A stretch of 64,000 nt of DNA from positions 1 through 64,000 of IMG/VR virus record IMGVR_UViG_3300021420_000016; one strand, 5' to 3'. The translations under genes were made by a program, and so were the position numbers. Every line of letters starts with the position of its first letter. Position 1 is the first letter of the stretch. The DNA comes from a virus. The notes beneath the pieces are model-generated. The model was given only the letters and a program-made list of their open reading frames with translations. It was not told where the DNA came from and did not search any database. Below, in pieces: positions 16,599-24,942 of the stretch.

Positions 16599-16814
16599 TC
16601 ATCGGGCCTGTTTCCTGTCGCCTGCCAGTTTCGCCAGTGCCGCTTCACGCATCCATGCCGCGACGGACGGCCGCCGCATGGCGGCCCTGGCCCGCTCCTC
16701 CTCGGCGGCGAAGATCTCGTCGTGCAGCCTTCTCGGCATGCTCATGATGAAGCGGACCAGTTCGTCCGGGTCTAGCCTGTCCTGCTCCGCGTCGCGTGCT
16801 GCGCTCTCTGCCAT
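16599..16814 (-). CDS. Ribbon-helix-helix-like small regulator
   Basis: First gene of the minus operon, 71 residues. The segment ELVRFIMSMPRRLHDEIFAA followed by RPSVAAWMREAALAKLAG has the strand-helix-helix order of RHH DNA-binding proteins, such as antitoxins or small repressors. It could autoregulate the divergent promoter region 16815-16915. No toxin partner is evident next to it. RHH is an inference from pattern. Confidence 0.55.
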   Translation of the reverse strand: MAESAARDAEQDRLDPDELVRFIMSMPRRLHDEIFAAEEERARAAMRRPSVAAWMREAALAKLAGDRKQAR

Positions 16815-16915
16815 GCCGCGATGATATCACGCTTGCATCCCCCCGTGTCTACCCGCTCATGGCCCGCCAGCCAAATATCACCGCCGGGATCCGGCAGGCA
16901 AGGGAGAGATCAACC

Positions 16916-17356
16916 ATGGCATCTGACGTTGCAGTCGCCGTGCCTTACGGGTCCCTGGCGCAGGGCCAGGGCGTCTACGGGACCGCCACGGGGGCGACGA
17001 CGGCCTACTCCCCGTGGGACTCCACCACCGTCACCGCCGCCGCAGGCGCGGGTGCGGGCACGTCGCCGCCGGCGCCGGTGGTGGGCACTACCCCGGCGGC
17101 GACGATGATCCGCGGGTCGGTCACGTGGGGCACCGGGACGGCCACGGCTACCGGGTCGCAGGTGTCCATCACCTTCGGGTCTACGTTCCCCACGACACCC
17201 ACGGTGGTGCTGTGCCCGACGACGATCGCGGCCGGGACGCTGAACACCTACATCACGTCGGTCGGGTCCACCGGCTTCACGGTCGCCGCCGCGGTGGCGC
17301 CAACGGTGAGCCAGGGCGCGACGGTCTACGGGGCCGCCTGGTACGCCTCCCTGTGA
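16916..17356 (+). CDS. Structural protein with H-type-lectin-like C-terminus
   Basis: ATG at 16916 follows AGGGAGAGATCAACC. The 146-residue product has a flexible N-terminus like that of the capsid protein (VAVPYGS) and a C-terminal beta domain (VSITFGSTFPTTPTVVLCPT, TGFTVAAAVAP) resembling H-type lectin modules of phage fibres. It is followed by a strong terminator and so is probably transcribed on its own at high level. A decoration protein is plausible. Confidence 0.6.
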   Translation: MASDVAVAVPYGSLAQGQGVYGTATGATTAYSPWDSTTVTAAAGAGAGTSPPAPVVGTTPAATMIRGSVTWGTGTATATGSQVSITFGSTFPTTPTVVLCPTTIAAGTLNTYITSVGSTGFTVAAAVAPTVSQGATVYGAAWYASL

Positions 17357-17362
17357 CCCTTT

Positions 17363-17402
17363 GAAGGCATTCCCTTTCAATCCCCCCGAAGGGCCTTCTT
17401 TT
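17363..17402 (+). terminator. Intrinsic terminator
   Basis: GAAGG (17363-17367) with CCTTC (17394-17398) and CCCTT (17372-17376) with AAGGG (17389-17393) form an interrupted stem followed by TCTTTT. It separates the structural gene from the tailoring cassette. Confidence 0.65.
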
Positions 17403-17456
17403 GAACAACTCCTGTTCCTCCCATGCCGCGATAGCGGCCCGGGGAGGTGATGAGGG

Positions 17457-19293
17457 TTGAGGATCATATTGCATTCGAATGCACCGTGGCCCTCAACCTT
17501 AGGCTGGTTACGGAATCCAGGCGCGCATCTGGGCGCGCAAGTGGCGCGACATGGGCCACGAGGTCATCTTCAGTGCGTTCTCCGGTCTGGCGGGTTCGCC
17601 GTTGCCGTATGACGGGTTCAAGGTGCTTCCGTCGGTGTTCAACGGTGACCCGTTCGGTGCGGCGATCCTGGGGGAGCATTTCCGCCGGGAGCAGGCCGAT
17701 TTCATCATCACTTTGTGTGACATCTGGGCTTTGGAGCCGTCGCATCTGACGGGGCTGCCAGTGGCGCACTGGATGCCGGTGGACTGTGCGCCGCTGTCGA
17801 TGCGGGATGAGAACTGCCTGAAGGTGTCGGGCGCGGTGCCGATCGCGATGTCCCGGTTCGGGGAGCGGATGCTCCGCGATGCGGGTTTCGAGACGGTTCT
17901 GTACGCGCCGCATGGCATCGATTTGGATGTGTGGTCGCCGTCGCTGGACCGGGATGAGGCGCGGCGGCAGCTCGGCGTGGATGGGCTGTTCACGATCGGG
18001 ATCAATGCGGCGAACAAGGACGCGTTCCGTAAGGGCATGGCCGAGCAGTATGAGGCTTTCGCCAGGTTCCATGCGAAGCACCCGGATAGCGCGCTGCTGG
18101 TGCATTCAGTGCTGGCGGAGAAGGATTCCCTGGATCTGCGGGTGATCGAGCAGCGCCTTGGGCTGACCGGCGCGGTGCGGTATGTGGATCAGTACGCGCT
18201 GCTGACGGGGCAGGTGCCGCAGGAGCACCTGGTGAACTGGTATGCCGCCCTGGACCTGTATTCGGCGTGCTCGTTCGGCGAGGGGTTCTGCCTTCCCGCG
18301 GTGGAGGCGATGGCGTGCGGCGCGCCGGTGGTGGCGACGGACTGTTCCGCTTTGGCGGAGGATGTCGCGGCGGGGCAGTGGCTGGTAAAGGGCGAGCGAT
18401 TCTGGAATCCCACCCATGGCTCATGGTGGGTGAAGCCGGATATCGGCGGGATCGCCAAGGCGTACGAGGCCGCATACCAGAAGGGTCCCGCGTGGCAGGC
18501 GAAGCGGGGGAAGGCGCGGGCGTCAGCGGAACGGTTCGGCGTGGACCGGGTCGCGGAAGAGTACTGGGAGCCGGTGCTGGCCGCGTTGAAGGAGCGGTTC
18601 TGCCCGGCGGTGACCCTGACTGGCGCGGGGGAGCGGCCGGAGGGCGCGCCGGAGGTCTCAGTGTGTTTCGCGTCCCGCGGCCGGCCGGAGTCTCTCGCGG
18701 AGACGGTGGCGCAACTGGTCGCTTTGGCCGCTGAGCCGGACGCGATCGAGGTCCTGATCGCCGCCGACCCGGATGACGAGGCCACCCACACCGCGGCGCT
18801 GCCGCCACAGGCGCGAGTGTGGGTGGCACCGGAACGGTACGGCTACACCGGGCTGCACCGCTACCTGAATGCGCTGGCATCTCGTGCTGCCGGTGAGTGG
18901 ATTTTGTGGTGGAACGATGACATGCGGATGGTCACCCCCGGCTGGGACAAGATCATCCGCTCGAACCGGCCCGCCGTCTTGTGGCCGCATGCCAACCATG
19001 TGCATCACGCCAACATCGCCCCCGCGTGGCCGAAAGCCTGGTCGGACGCGATGGGGCACGTGTCGCCGACGACGCACATGGACACGTATCTGCAAAGGCT
19101 GGGGGAGGCGCTCGGCCGGCACGACCCGGTCGCGGTGGAGATCACCCATGACCGGGCGGATGTCACCGGGAACCACGACGACCAGACCTACGCCGAGGGG
19201 CGCAAGCTGCTTGGGCCTGAAGGCATGGTCGATGAGGTCTTCCCCTACGACCAGGTGGCCAGGGACGCGGCGGTCATCCGGGGGCTGCTGTGA
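17457..19293 (+). CDS. Fused GT4 + GT2 glycosyltransferase, frameshifted at N-terminus
   Basis: The intact frame from ATG 17551 gives 580 residues. Residues 1-370 form a GT-B (GT4-like) transferase with YAPHGIDLDVW and SCSFGEGFCLPAVEAMACG. Residues 370-580 form a GT-A (GT2-like) domain with VSVCFASRGRPESL and WILWWNDDM. Upstream, TTG 17457 in another frame encodes RIILHSNAPWPST, the usual start of this GT4 group, while the 17551 frame reads GYGIQARIWARKWRDMGHEV from 17506. A single +1 shift near 17496-17503 joins them. It heads a coupled cassette with HIT, oxygenase, methyltransferases and epimerase. Confidence 0.75.
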
Positions 19294-19637
19294 CCGGCTG
19301 CCCGTTCTGCGCGCGCATCGAGGCGGCCGGATACGAATCTTGGGCGAGCGACCCGGATGTGGTGTGGTTTGAGCCGCTGAACCCGGTCACGCCGGGGCAC
19401 ATGCTGTTCGTGCCGGCCCGCCATGTCGCGGACGCGCTGGAGGACCCGTACACGACAGCGCTCACGATGGAAATCGCCTCGCGCAAGACCCAGGGGTCTT
19501 GCAATCTGATCACGTCGGTGGGCGCGCTGGCCAGCCAGACGGTCTGGCACCTGCACATTCACGCCGTGCCCCGCCGGCCCGGCGACGGCCTTCAGTTGCC
19601 CTGGCCGCAGCGGTCGTTTGCGGAGATAGCCGGATGA
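19290..19637 (+). CDS. HIT-family nucleotide hydrolase or transferase
   Basis: GTG at 19290 overlaps the transferase stop. The 115-residue product has the histidine triad at 87-91 (HLHIH) followed by AVPRR, and an N-terminal CPFC pair typical of HIT proteins, plus PGHMLFVPARH. HIT enzymes cleave or transfer nucleoside monophosphates from phosphoanhydride or phosphoramidate substrates. Within the cassette it could act on nucleotide sugars or clear nucleotide by-products. Family confident, substrate unknown. Confidence 0.85.
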   Translation: MTGCPFCARIEAAGYESWASDPDVVWFEPLNPVTPGHMLFVPARHVADALEDPYTTALTMEIASRKTQGSCNLITSVGALASQTVWHLHIHAVPRRPGDGLQLPWPQRSFAEIAG

Positions 19638-20278
19638 CCCTCCGCAATCTGATGCGCGTGCATGAGGACGTGCTGCGGCAGGGGTGGGCGCTGACCACCG
19701 CCACCGAAATGGGCCTGGACACCGCCGGGACCCGGGAGGCCCTGGCGCCCGCCTTGGCTCCGGATCCGCGGGGGCCAGGCAAGCAGCAGGCCCTGGATGT
19801 GGTCACCTACGAGCGGGACGGCGCGCATCTGCTGGTCGCCGAGGCTGAATCGAACGACATCGGCGGCGTTCCGGGGGGCATTTCCCGGTGCTGGCTGATC
19901 GGGCCGCCTGGCGGCGCGGCGGCGCCTGCGGGGGATTTGGTGGCCCGGGCGGTGCTGCGGATGGCCCCGGTGTCGCTGCGCCGGGCGGCGGGGCGAATGA
20001 GCGCCACGTTCCTGCGGTACGGTCCCGGCGCGGAGGCCAATGCGCACCAGGACAAGTTCGGTGACATGGTCGTCATCTGGGTGCTGGACCGGGACGGGGA
20101 CGGCGGGCAGAGTTTCCTGCTCACTCCGGACCGTGAGGACGCGTTGCGGCGCACGCTCGCAGTAGGGGAGATGCTGATCTTCCGGGATGAGATGTTCCTG
20201 CACGGGGTCACCGCGATGCGCGGGGAGGGTGCGTCCCGGGATGCGCTGGTGTTCATCACTTTGCGGGACGGTTCCTGA
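19634..20278 (+). CDS. 2-oxoglutarate/Fe(II)-dependent oxygenase
   Basis: ATG at 19634 overlaps the HIT stop. The 214-residue product has the facial triad in order: H138-Q-D140 (ANAHQDKFGD), H190 (EMFLHGVTAM), and Arg202 (GASRDALVFITL) for 2OG binding. It belongs to the cupin-fold oxygenases. It could hydroxylate a protein residue, a sugar or a base before further tailoring. Context with a glycosyltransferase is suggestive but does not fix the substrate. Confidence 0.8.
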   Translation: MTLRNLMRVHEDVLRQGWALTTATEMGLDTAGTREALAPALAPDPRGPGKQQALDVVTYERDGAHLLVAEAESNDIGGVPGGISRCWLIGPPGGAAAPAGDLVARAVLRMAPVSLRRAAGRMSATFLRYGPGAEANAHQDKFGDMVVIWVLDRDGDGGQSFLLTPDREDALRRTLAVGEMLIFRDEMFLHGVTAMRGEGASRDALVFITLRDGS

Positions 20279-20892
20279 TGGAGTGGAGGCTGTTCGGGGA
20301 CGTGCTGCCTGAGCCGGCGGGGATGCTGGCGGGCCGCGGGTGGATGGATCTGGAGCATCAGCCCGGGTTCGCCCAGCGGGCGGGCATGGTTGCGGGCCTG
20401 GTGGCTTTGGTTGCGGGTTTGTGCCCTGACGTCGAGTCGGTGACCGACTTGGGGTGTGGTGACGGGTCCCTGCTCGCCCGGTTCCCGGCGCACCTGTACA
20501 GCTGGGGTTATGAGATCGGCCTCGGCGACGTGGCTGCGGCACGGGACCGGGGCCTGAACGTGTTCCAGGCCGACATCCTGCACGAGCGGCTGGAATACGG
20601 GTCCCTGCTGGTGGCCAGCGAGGTGCTGGAGCACCTGGAAGATCCGCGGGCGTTCTTGGAGGCGCTGCCGGCTAGGCCGCTGGTGGTGTCGTCGCCGTCG
20701 GCGGAGACCGGGGACTGGCACAACGACATTCACGCGTGGGCGTGGGACCTGCCTGGGTATAAGGCGCTGCTGGAGTCGGCGGGGTGGCGGGTGCTGTACC
20801 AAACCGATTGTGACGGCGGCCGGAACTGTTTCGAGGGCGTGGAGGGCCCGCAGCGGTTTCAGGCGGCGGTGTGCGTGAAGGCGGCGGCGTGA
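20278..20892 (+). CDS. Class I SAM-dependent methyltransferase
   Basis: ATG at 20278 shares a base with the oxygenase TGA. The 204-residue product has motif I DLGCGDG at 57-63, a YEIGLGD strand, and ASEVLEHLEDP, the post-motif typical of small Rossmann methyltransferases. SSPSAETGDWHNDIHAWAWD near the C-terminus resembles sugar or small-molecule methylases. It is one of two adjacent, diverged methyltransferases. Confidence 0.8.
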   Translation: MEWRLFGDVLPEPAGMLAGRGWMDLEHQPGFAQRAGMVAGLVALVAGLCPDVESVTDLGCGDGSLLARFPAHLYSWGYEIGLGDVAAARDRGLNVFQADILHERLEYGSLLVASEVLEHLEDPRAFLEALPARPLVVSSPSAETGDWHNDIHAWAWDLPGYKALLESAGWRVLYQTDCDGGRNCFEGVEGPQRFQAAVCVKAAA

Positions 20893-21440
20893 GGGTGCGG
20901 CTGCGGCCCGCGTGGAGTGAAGCGGAGCTTGCCGAGTTGTGCCCGGTGCCGCACGACCACACCAAGTACCGCAGTCACATCGTCCGGGTGGAGCACACCA
21001 TTTCCCTCGGGCAGGCGCTGCTGCGGGACACCGAGATGCCCGCTGTGGTGACGGTGGCGGACCTGTCCTGCGGGGATGCGGTCATCCCGCGGGCCTTGTG
21101 CGCGGATCCGGTGCTGGGGGATTTCGCCCCCGGCTATCCGGTCACCGGGATGATTGAGAACACGGTCATCTCGTGCCCGCTGGTGGACCTATTCGTGCTG
21201 TCGGAGACCGCTGAGCATGTGGACGACCCGGACGGGCTGCTGGCGGCTATCCGGTACCGGGCGCACCGGCTGCTGCTGTCCACGCCGCTGGCGGAGTTCG
21301 ATGACCACAACGACCAGCATTACTGGGGCTGGGATCTTGACGGGGTGCGGGAGATGCTCATCGGCGCGGGGTGGGATCCGGTGCTCTGGTCCACGGTGAC
21401 CGGCCCGGATGCTGCGTTCCAAATCTGGGGCTCCCGGTAA
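20889..21440 (+). CDS. Second SAM-dependent methyltransferase
   Basis: GTG at 20889 overlaps the previous stop. The 183-residue product has a motif I variant ADLSCGDA (57-64) and LSETAEHVDDPDGLL, parallel to the SEVLEHLEDP segment in the preceding gene. Both end with a D-HND or DDHNDQH-type segment followed by a Trp/Gly-rich helix (HYWGWDLDGVREML), so they are paralogues. The weaker motif I (Ser for Gly) may mean a specialised role. Confidence 0.75.
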   Translation: MRVRLRPAWSEAELAELCPVPHDHTKYRSHIVRVEHTISLGQALLRDTEMPAVVTVADLSCGDAVIPRALCADPVLGDFAPGYPVTGMIENTVISCPLVDLFVLSETAEHVDDPDGLLAAIRYRAHRLLLSTPLAEFDDHNDQHYWGWDLDGVREMLIGAGWDPVLWSTVTGPDAAFQIWGSR

Positions 21441-22324
21441 TGAAAACCGTTCTCATCACCGGGAGCGCGGGGTTCCTGGGGCGCCATCTGACCCGCGCGC
21501 TGGACGACGCCGGGTATGCGATCACCAGCATCGACCGCGGCGACGGCCTCGACGCCCGGGACTTCTTCCGCCAGTCCAGCGACCGGTTCGACCTAGTGGT
21601 TCATGCGGCCGCTGCGGGGGCGGACCGGGCGTCGATCGACGGCTCCCCGCTGGTCCTGGCAGCGAACTTCGAGCTCGACGCCGGCTTGTTCGGCTGGGCG
21701 GCCCGCACCCGCCCCGGGCGGGTGGTGTACCTGTCGTCCTCGGCCGCCTACCCGGTGGTCCTGCAGCAGCCCGGCAGCGACTACCGGCTGCGTGAACGGG
21801 ACATCAGCCTGCGGCACCCGCAGCAGCCCGACGGCATCTACGGGTGGTGCAAGCTCACCGGCGAACGTCTCGCCGCCCTCGCCCGCGACGCCGGCGTCCC
21901 GGTGACCGTTGTGCGGCCGTTCTCCGGTTACGGGGAGGACCAGGGGGAACGGTTCCCGTTCGGCGCGCTGGCCGCGCGGGCGGTGCGCCGCGAAGATCCC
22001 TTCGTAATCTGGGGCACCGGGGAGCAGGTCCGCGACTTCATCCACGTGGACGACATCGTCGCCGCGGTCACGACCATGGCCGAGCAGGGCATCGACGGGC
22101 CAGTGAACCTGGGCACCGGGCGGCCCACGGCGCTGCTCAGCCTCGCCGGGATGGCCTGCGAAGCCGCCGGGTACAAGACGGTCACCTGGGAGGCGCACCC
22201 GGAGAAACCCGCCGGGGTGGCGTGCCGGGTCGCCGACATCACCGCGATGAGCGAGTTCTGCACCCCGAAGGTCACCCTGGAAGAGGGCGTGGCCCGGGCC
22301 GTGTGCGCCCTCGTCGCCGCATGA
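21440..22324 (+). CDS. NAD-dependent epimerase/dehydratase (extended SDR)
   Basis: ATG at 21440 overlaps the preceding TAA (TAATG). The 294-residue product has the Rossmann motif TGSAGFLG at 7-14, Ser-rich LSSSAAYP around 99-105, and the catalytic Y134-GWC-K138. RDFIHVDDIVAAV and VNLGTGRP are typical of nucleotide-sugar 4-epimerases and dehydratases. It probably makes or alters the sugar donor used by the fused glycosyltransferase. Confidence 0.85.
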   Translation: MKTVLITGSAGFLGRHLTRALDDAGYAITSIDRGDGLDARDFFRQSSDRFDLVVHAAAAGADRASIDGSPLVLAANFELDAGLFGWAARTRPGRVVYLSSSAAYPVVLQQPGSDYRLRERDISLRHPQQPDGIYGWCKLTGERLAALARDAGVPVTVVRPFSGYGEDQGERFPFGALAARAVRREDPFVIWGTGEQVRDFIHVDDIVAAVTTMAEQGIDGPVNLGTGRPTALLSLAGMACEAAGYKTVTWEAHPEKPAGVACRVADITAMSEFCTPKVTLEEGVARAVCALVAA

Positions 22325-22500
22325 CCAGCCCCGTCCCTGCCGGTCCCTGCCGCCACTGCCGCCAGCCGGTGCACGAATGTTACGCAGTGATCCTCTGGGG
22401 TCACCGCCATTCCGCAGCGGCCTGCCAGGGCTGGGTCCACCAAAACGGCGAACACGCCTGCCGCGGCGGCGCGGCAGTGGCCGAATTCGCCGGAACCTGA
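22321..22500 (+). CDS. Small zinc-ribbon protein
   Basis: ATG at 22321 overlaps the epimerase stop. The 59-residue product has CRHC, then HECY, HRHSAAACQG and GEHAC, a compact Cys/His pattern consistent with one zinc site. It is the last gene of the coupled cassette. Function unknown. Confidence 0.6.
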   Translation: MTSPVPAGPCRHCRQPVHECYAVILWGHRHSAAACQGWVHQNGEHACRGGAAVAEFAGT

Positions 22501-22598
22501 TCTTCCCCAAAGCACGCTCCCCAGCCCTGGCGCGCCCGCCGGGGCTTACTCATGTCATCCACAGCGCCCGCGGGGGCCACAACCAAGGAGTGCCAGAC

Positions 22599-23138
22599 AT
22601 GGCCGTCAACTCAAGCCTGAACACCCAGGGCACCCCCCCGGGCGGCGCCTACATCCAGCCTGCGCAGGGGTACGTCATCCAGGCGACCACCGACGCCGAC
22701 GTGAACGGCGCCCTGCAGCAGTCGGTCGCCGGCCCGAACGCCGGGTTCTCCTACTTCGGAGTGGCGAGCTACCGGGACGCCCAGGCCACCATCCAGGCCG
22801 GCTCCAAGGCGTCCGCGCCGTCTGCGGGCGGCACCTGCGTGACGATCACCCCGGGCACGGTGGGCCTGTGGGAGATCACCGGGCTGCTCGGCATCACCGG
22901 CACCACCGTCGCGACGACCGACACGAACAACTTCCAGTTGATCGCCAACGGGTCCACGCTGATCTCCACCATCACCTACCCGGTGCCCTCCACCACCGGC
23001 GGCCAGGGCGCGGTCCCGTTCGGCCCGGTGGTGGTCTCCATGACCGGCACCGCGAACACCGTGCAGGTGCAGGCCGCGGCGAACTCCACCGCGTCGTCGG
23101 TGTACTCGGCGACGATCGTCGCCCGCCGCGTCGGCTGA
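22599..23138 (+). CDS. Putative structural protein
   Basis: ATG at 22599 with AAGGAG at good spacing. The 179-residue product is Thr/Ala-rich and beta in character; the C-terminal part (GLWEITGLLGITG onward to SSVYSATIVARRVG) resembles the jelly-roll trimer domains of small phage fibre or decoration proteins. It starts a new plus-strand unit after the tailoring cassette. Confidence 0.6.
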   Translation: MAVNSSLNTQGTPPGGAYIQPAQGYVIQATTDADVNGALQQSVAGPNAGFSYFGVASYRDAQATIQAGSKASAPSAGGTCVTITPGTVGLWEITGLLGITGTTVATTDTNNFQLIANGSTLISTITYPVPSTTGGQGAVPFGPVVVSMTGTANTVQVQAAANSTASSVYSATIVARRVG

Positions 23139-23440
23139 TGGCCGGAGCAAACCAGGTCCCGGTGGGCACCACGCCGACGCTGCTGGTCAGCGCGCCCGTC
23201 GTCGGGGTGTCCGCCGGGCCGGGGCCAGTGGGCTGGTTCCAGATGGTCAACGGAACCGCGGCCACCGTGTACCTCAACGGCGGCACCACGGTGTCGTCCT
23301 CGAACGGGTACCCGCTCGGCACGGCCGCGACGACCATCGCGCCGAACGTGCTCACGGGCTGGCTGTTTTCCGGCGACAGCATCTACGGGATCGTCGCCTC
23401 CGGGTCTTCGACCGTCGACGTGCTTCAGACCGGGGTGTGA
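23138..23440 (+). CDS. Small structural protein
   Basis: ATG at 23138 shares a base with the preceding TGA. The 100-residue product is a small beta protein (TPTLLVSAPVVGV, ATVYLNGGTTVSS, IYGIVASGSSTVDVLQTG). Its pattern resembles decoration or tail-head joining proteins, but no family is certain. Tight coupling with the 22599 gene suggests a common structure. Confidence 0.6.
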   Translation: MAGANQVPVGTTPTLLVSAPVVGVSAGPGPVGWFQMVNGTAATVYLNGGTTVSSSNGYPLGTAATTIAPNVLTGWLFSGDSIYGIVASGSSTVDVLQTGV

Positions 23441-23443
23441 GCC

Positions 23444-23722
23444 GTGGCCCGGGTAACCCTCCCCGCCGGGTGCACGGGGCTCGACTTCGCTGACGGAGGC
23501 AAGACGCCGCCGGTTAGGCAGGGCACTTCGATCGAGGTTTCCGACCAGAACGCCCACTATCTGGCCAAGTCCTGGTACGGGCAGAACGGCGTCATCGGCG
23601 GCACAGGGTATTCGATGGGAACTAAGGGCGGCCGCTGGTGCGTGAACCACCGGCCGGCGCGCCTGTGGAACGCGTGGAGCAAGGAATGCCCGTCGTGCGG
23701 GCTGCCGACGGAGCCGGCCTAG
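23444..23722 (+). CDS. Small Cys-containing protein
   Basis: GTG at 23444. The 92-residue product has CVNH at about residue 66 and CPSCG near the C-terminus, which could form one zinc site. The middle (SDQNAHYLAKSWYGQNGVIG) looks globular. It is coupled by short spacing to the two structural genes before it. Function unknown. Confidence 0.55.
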   Translation: MARVTLPAGCTGLDFADGGKTPPVRQGTSIEVSDQNAHYLAKSWYGQNGVIGGTGYSMGTKGGRWCVNHRPARLWNAWSKECPSCGLPTEPA

Positions 23723-24048
23723 GTGCGCTCGGTCATGCGCCCCCGCGTCAGCCCGAAACCAAACGTCTCATCCCGCCAGGACTCATCATCCGGTTCCCAT
23801 GGATATAGGTAGCCGCTCGCCGGGCTGCCGCTGTCCACGTGGCGACGAAGGCCGCCGTGGTCCCACCGGGTGCCGTCGATCTCGTTGTGGCAGCAGTCGA
23901 GCAGCAGGCATCCGCACCACATGCCCGCATGCCGGTCGGCCGTCTGGGCGCTGCTGAACTCCGGCGGTTCCGGTGGCGGATACGGCAGTGGCTGGTTCGC
24001 ATACGCGGCCGTGGAGGCCGGTGAAAGCGGGCCGGCCCACATCATCAT
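23719..24048 (-). CDS. Hypothetical protein
   Basis: Start at ATG 24048 (three Met codons in a row) with GGGGGG just upstream. The 109-residue product is Pro-rich at the N-terminus and has WCGCLLLDCCHN, a dense Cys segment. It is tail-to-tail with the 23444 gene and divergent from 24078. Family unknown; expression is supported only by length and composition. Confidence 0.45.
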   Translation of the reverse strand: MMMWAGPLSPASTAAYANQPLPYPPPEPPEFSSAQTADRHAGMWCGCLLLDCCHNEIDGTRWDHGGLRRHVDSGSPASGYLYPWEPDDESWRDETFGFGLTRGRMTERT

Positions 24049-24077
24049 CCCCCCCCATTCTCCAAGGGAGTTTCATC

Positions 24078-24683
24078 ATGCCTGCAGTCGCCTATGCGAT
24101 GAGCGATCTTATCCCCAGCGACGACGGCCGCCACAGTGCCGGCCACATCCACCGTCCCGTCCACGCCGGCGGCTGCGGCCAGGAACACGAAGTCCAGGTC
24201 GACCACGTGGGCCGGGCGTTCATCGAGTGCGACCGGTGCGCGCCGTCGCTGATCGGCTCCCACTACGGGTGGGCTGCCCGCCCCGGGGACGTGCCGCTGA
24301 CCTGCGACGAGGTCGCCGACCAGGAACTGGCCGAGCGGGACGCCAAGGGCGCGCAGAACACCCTGCTGAAGGGCATGACCGAGGCGTTCGTGCGGGCCTT
24401 GCAGGGCGGTTCCAGTTTCCCCGGGATGGCCGCGGCGCCTGCGCCGAAGTCGCTGGTCGAGCAACTCTCCGACATGTCGGCCGCCGAGCGGGCGCAGCTC
24501 GCCGCGCTGCTCGCCCCACCGGCCCCCTCGGGGACGGCGGAAGTTACCGCGGCCCACGGGGCGGCCACGGCGGGCGGGGCTCATGTCCTGACGCCGCCGG
24601 CGCCGGAACCTGGTGCCGCCCGGGTGGTGCAGCCCGCCGAGCCGGTGAAGCGCGGCCCGGGACGCCCGCGGAAGAACCCCTGA
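24078..24683 (+). CDS. Hypothetical protein with C-terminal AT-hook-like motif
   Basis: ATG at 24078 with CCAAGGGAG upstream. The 201-residue product has a Cys/His N-terminal part (HAGGCGQEH, IECDRCAPS), a helical middle (AERAQLAALLAPP) and ends KRGPGRPRKNP, whose GRP core flanked by basic residues is an AT-hook. This would allow minor-groove DNA binding. It sits between decoration-like and connector genes, so it may associate with packaged DNA or the head. Inference from motif only. Confidence 0.6.
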   Translation: MPAVAYAMSDLIPSDDGRHSAGHIHRPVHAGGCGQEHEVQVDHVGRAFIECDRCAPSLIGSHYGWAARPGDVPLTCDEVADQELAERDAKGAQNTLLKGMTEAFVRALQGGSSFPGMAAAPAPKSLVEQLSDMSAAERAQLAALLAPPAPSGTAEVTAAHGAATAGGAHVLTPPAPEPGAARVVQPAEPVKRGPGRPRKNP

Positions 24684-24835
24684 TGGCCGGGACGCCCACC
24701 CAGCCGCCCGGGGGCAGCGGCGTGGCGGGGGACCGGGCGGAGGAGAACGGGCTCGCGCCGCAACGGCCGGTGCCGCGGCGCTGGTCACCCCGGGGGAGCC
24801 GCCGGCGGTGGGGCTGTCCCCGGATCCGGCACTGA
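24683..24835 (+). CDS. Short frame, possibly 5' part of a frameshifted gene
   Basis: ATG 24683 overlaps the preceding TGA and reads 50 residues. The first 30 look natural (AGTPTQPPGGSGVAGDRAEE), the last 15 are Arg/Trp-rich as in a wrong frame. The -1 frame over the same DNA continues naturally as ALVTPGEPPAVGLSPDPALM to 24921. A -1 shift near 24770-24785 would give one protein of about 79 residues. Confidence 0.35.
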   Translation: MAGTPTQPPGGSGVAGDRAEENGLAPQRPVPRRWSPRGSRRRWGCPRIRH

Positions 24836-24921
24836 TGAAGCCGTACGTCACGCCGGTCCCGTTGAAGGCGCCGCTGAACGCCGCCGTGATGCGCACGGCC
24901 CCGGGTGAAAGCCCGGCCTGA
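24808..24921 (+). CDS. Short frame, possible 3' part of the 24683 gene or separate gene
   Basis: GTG 24808 lies 8-9 bases after CGGGGGAG and reads 37 residues (GLSPDPALMKPYVTPVPLKA onward). An internal ATG at 24835 overlaps the TGA of the other frame. It could be independently translated or fused by recoding to 24683. Not recognised. Confidence 0.35.
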   Translation: MGLSPDPALMKPYVTPVPLKAPLNAAVMRTAPGESPA

Positions 24922-24942
24922 CGCTCCGGGGGTGAGCGCTGC

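Noticed and set aside
16564-16602. 12-codon frame as a real gene
   Set aside because: Too short to support; noted only as a possible coupling element between its neighbours.
17498-17504. CTTAGGC as a Ty1-type programmed +1 frameshift heptamer in the glycosyltransferase
   Set aside because: The heptamer is not in the phase of either relevant frame, so the known mechanism would not join the two segments.
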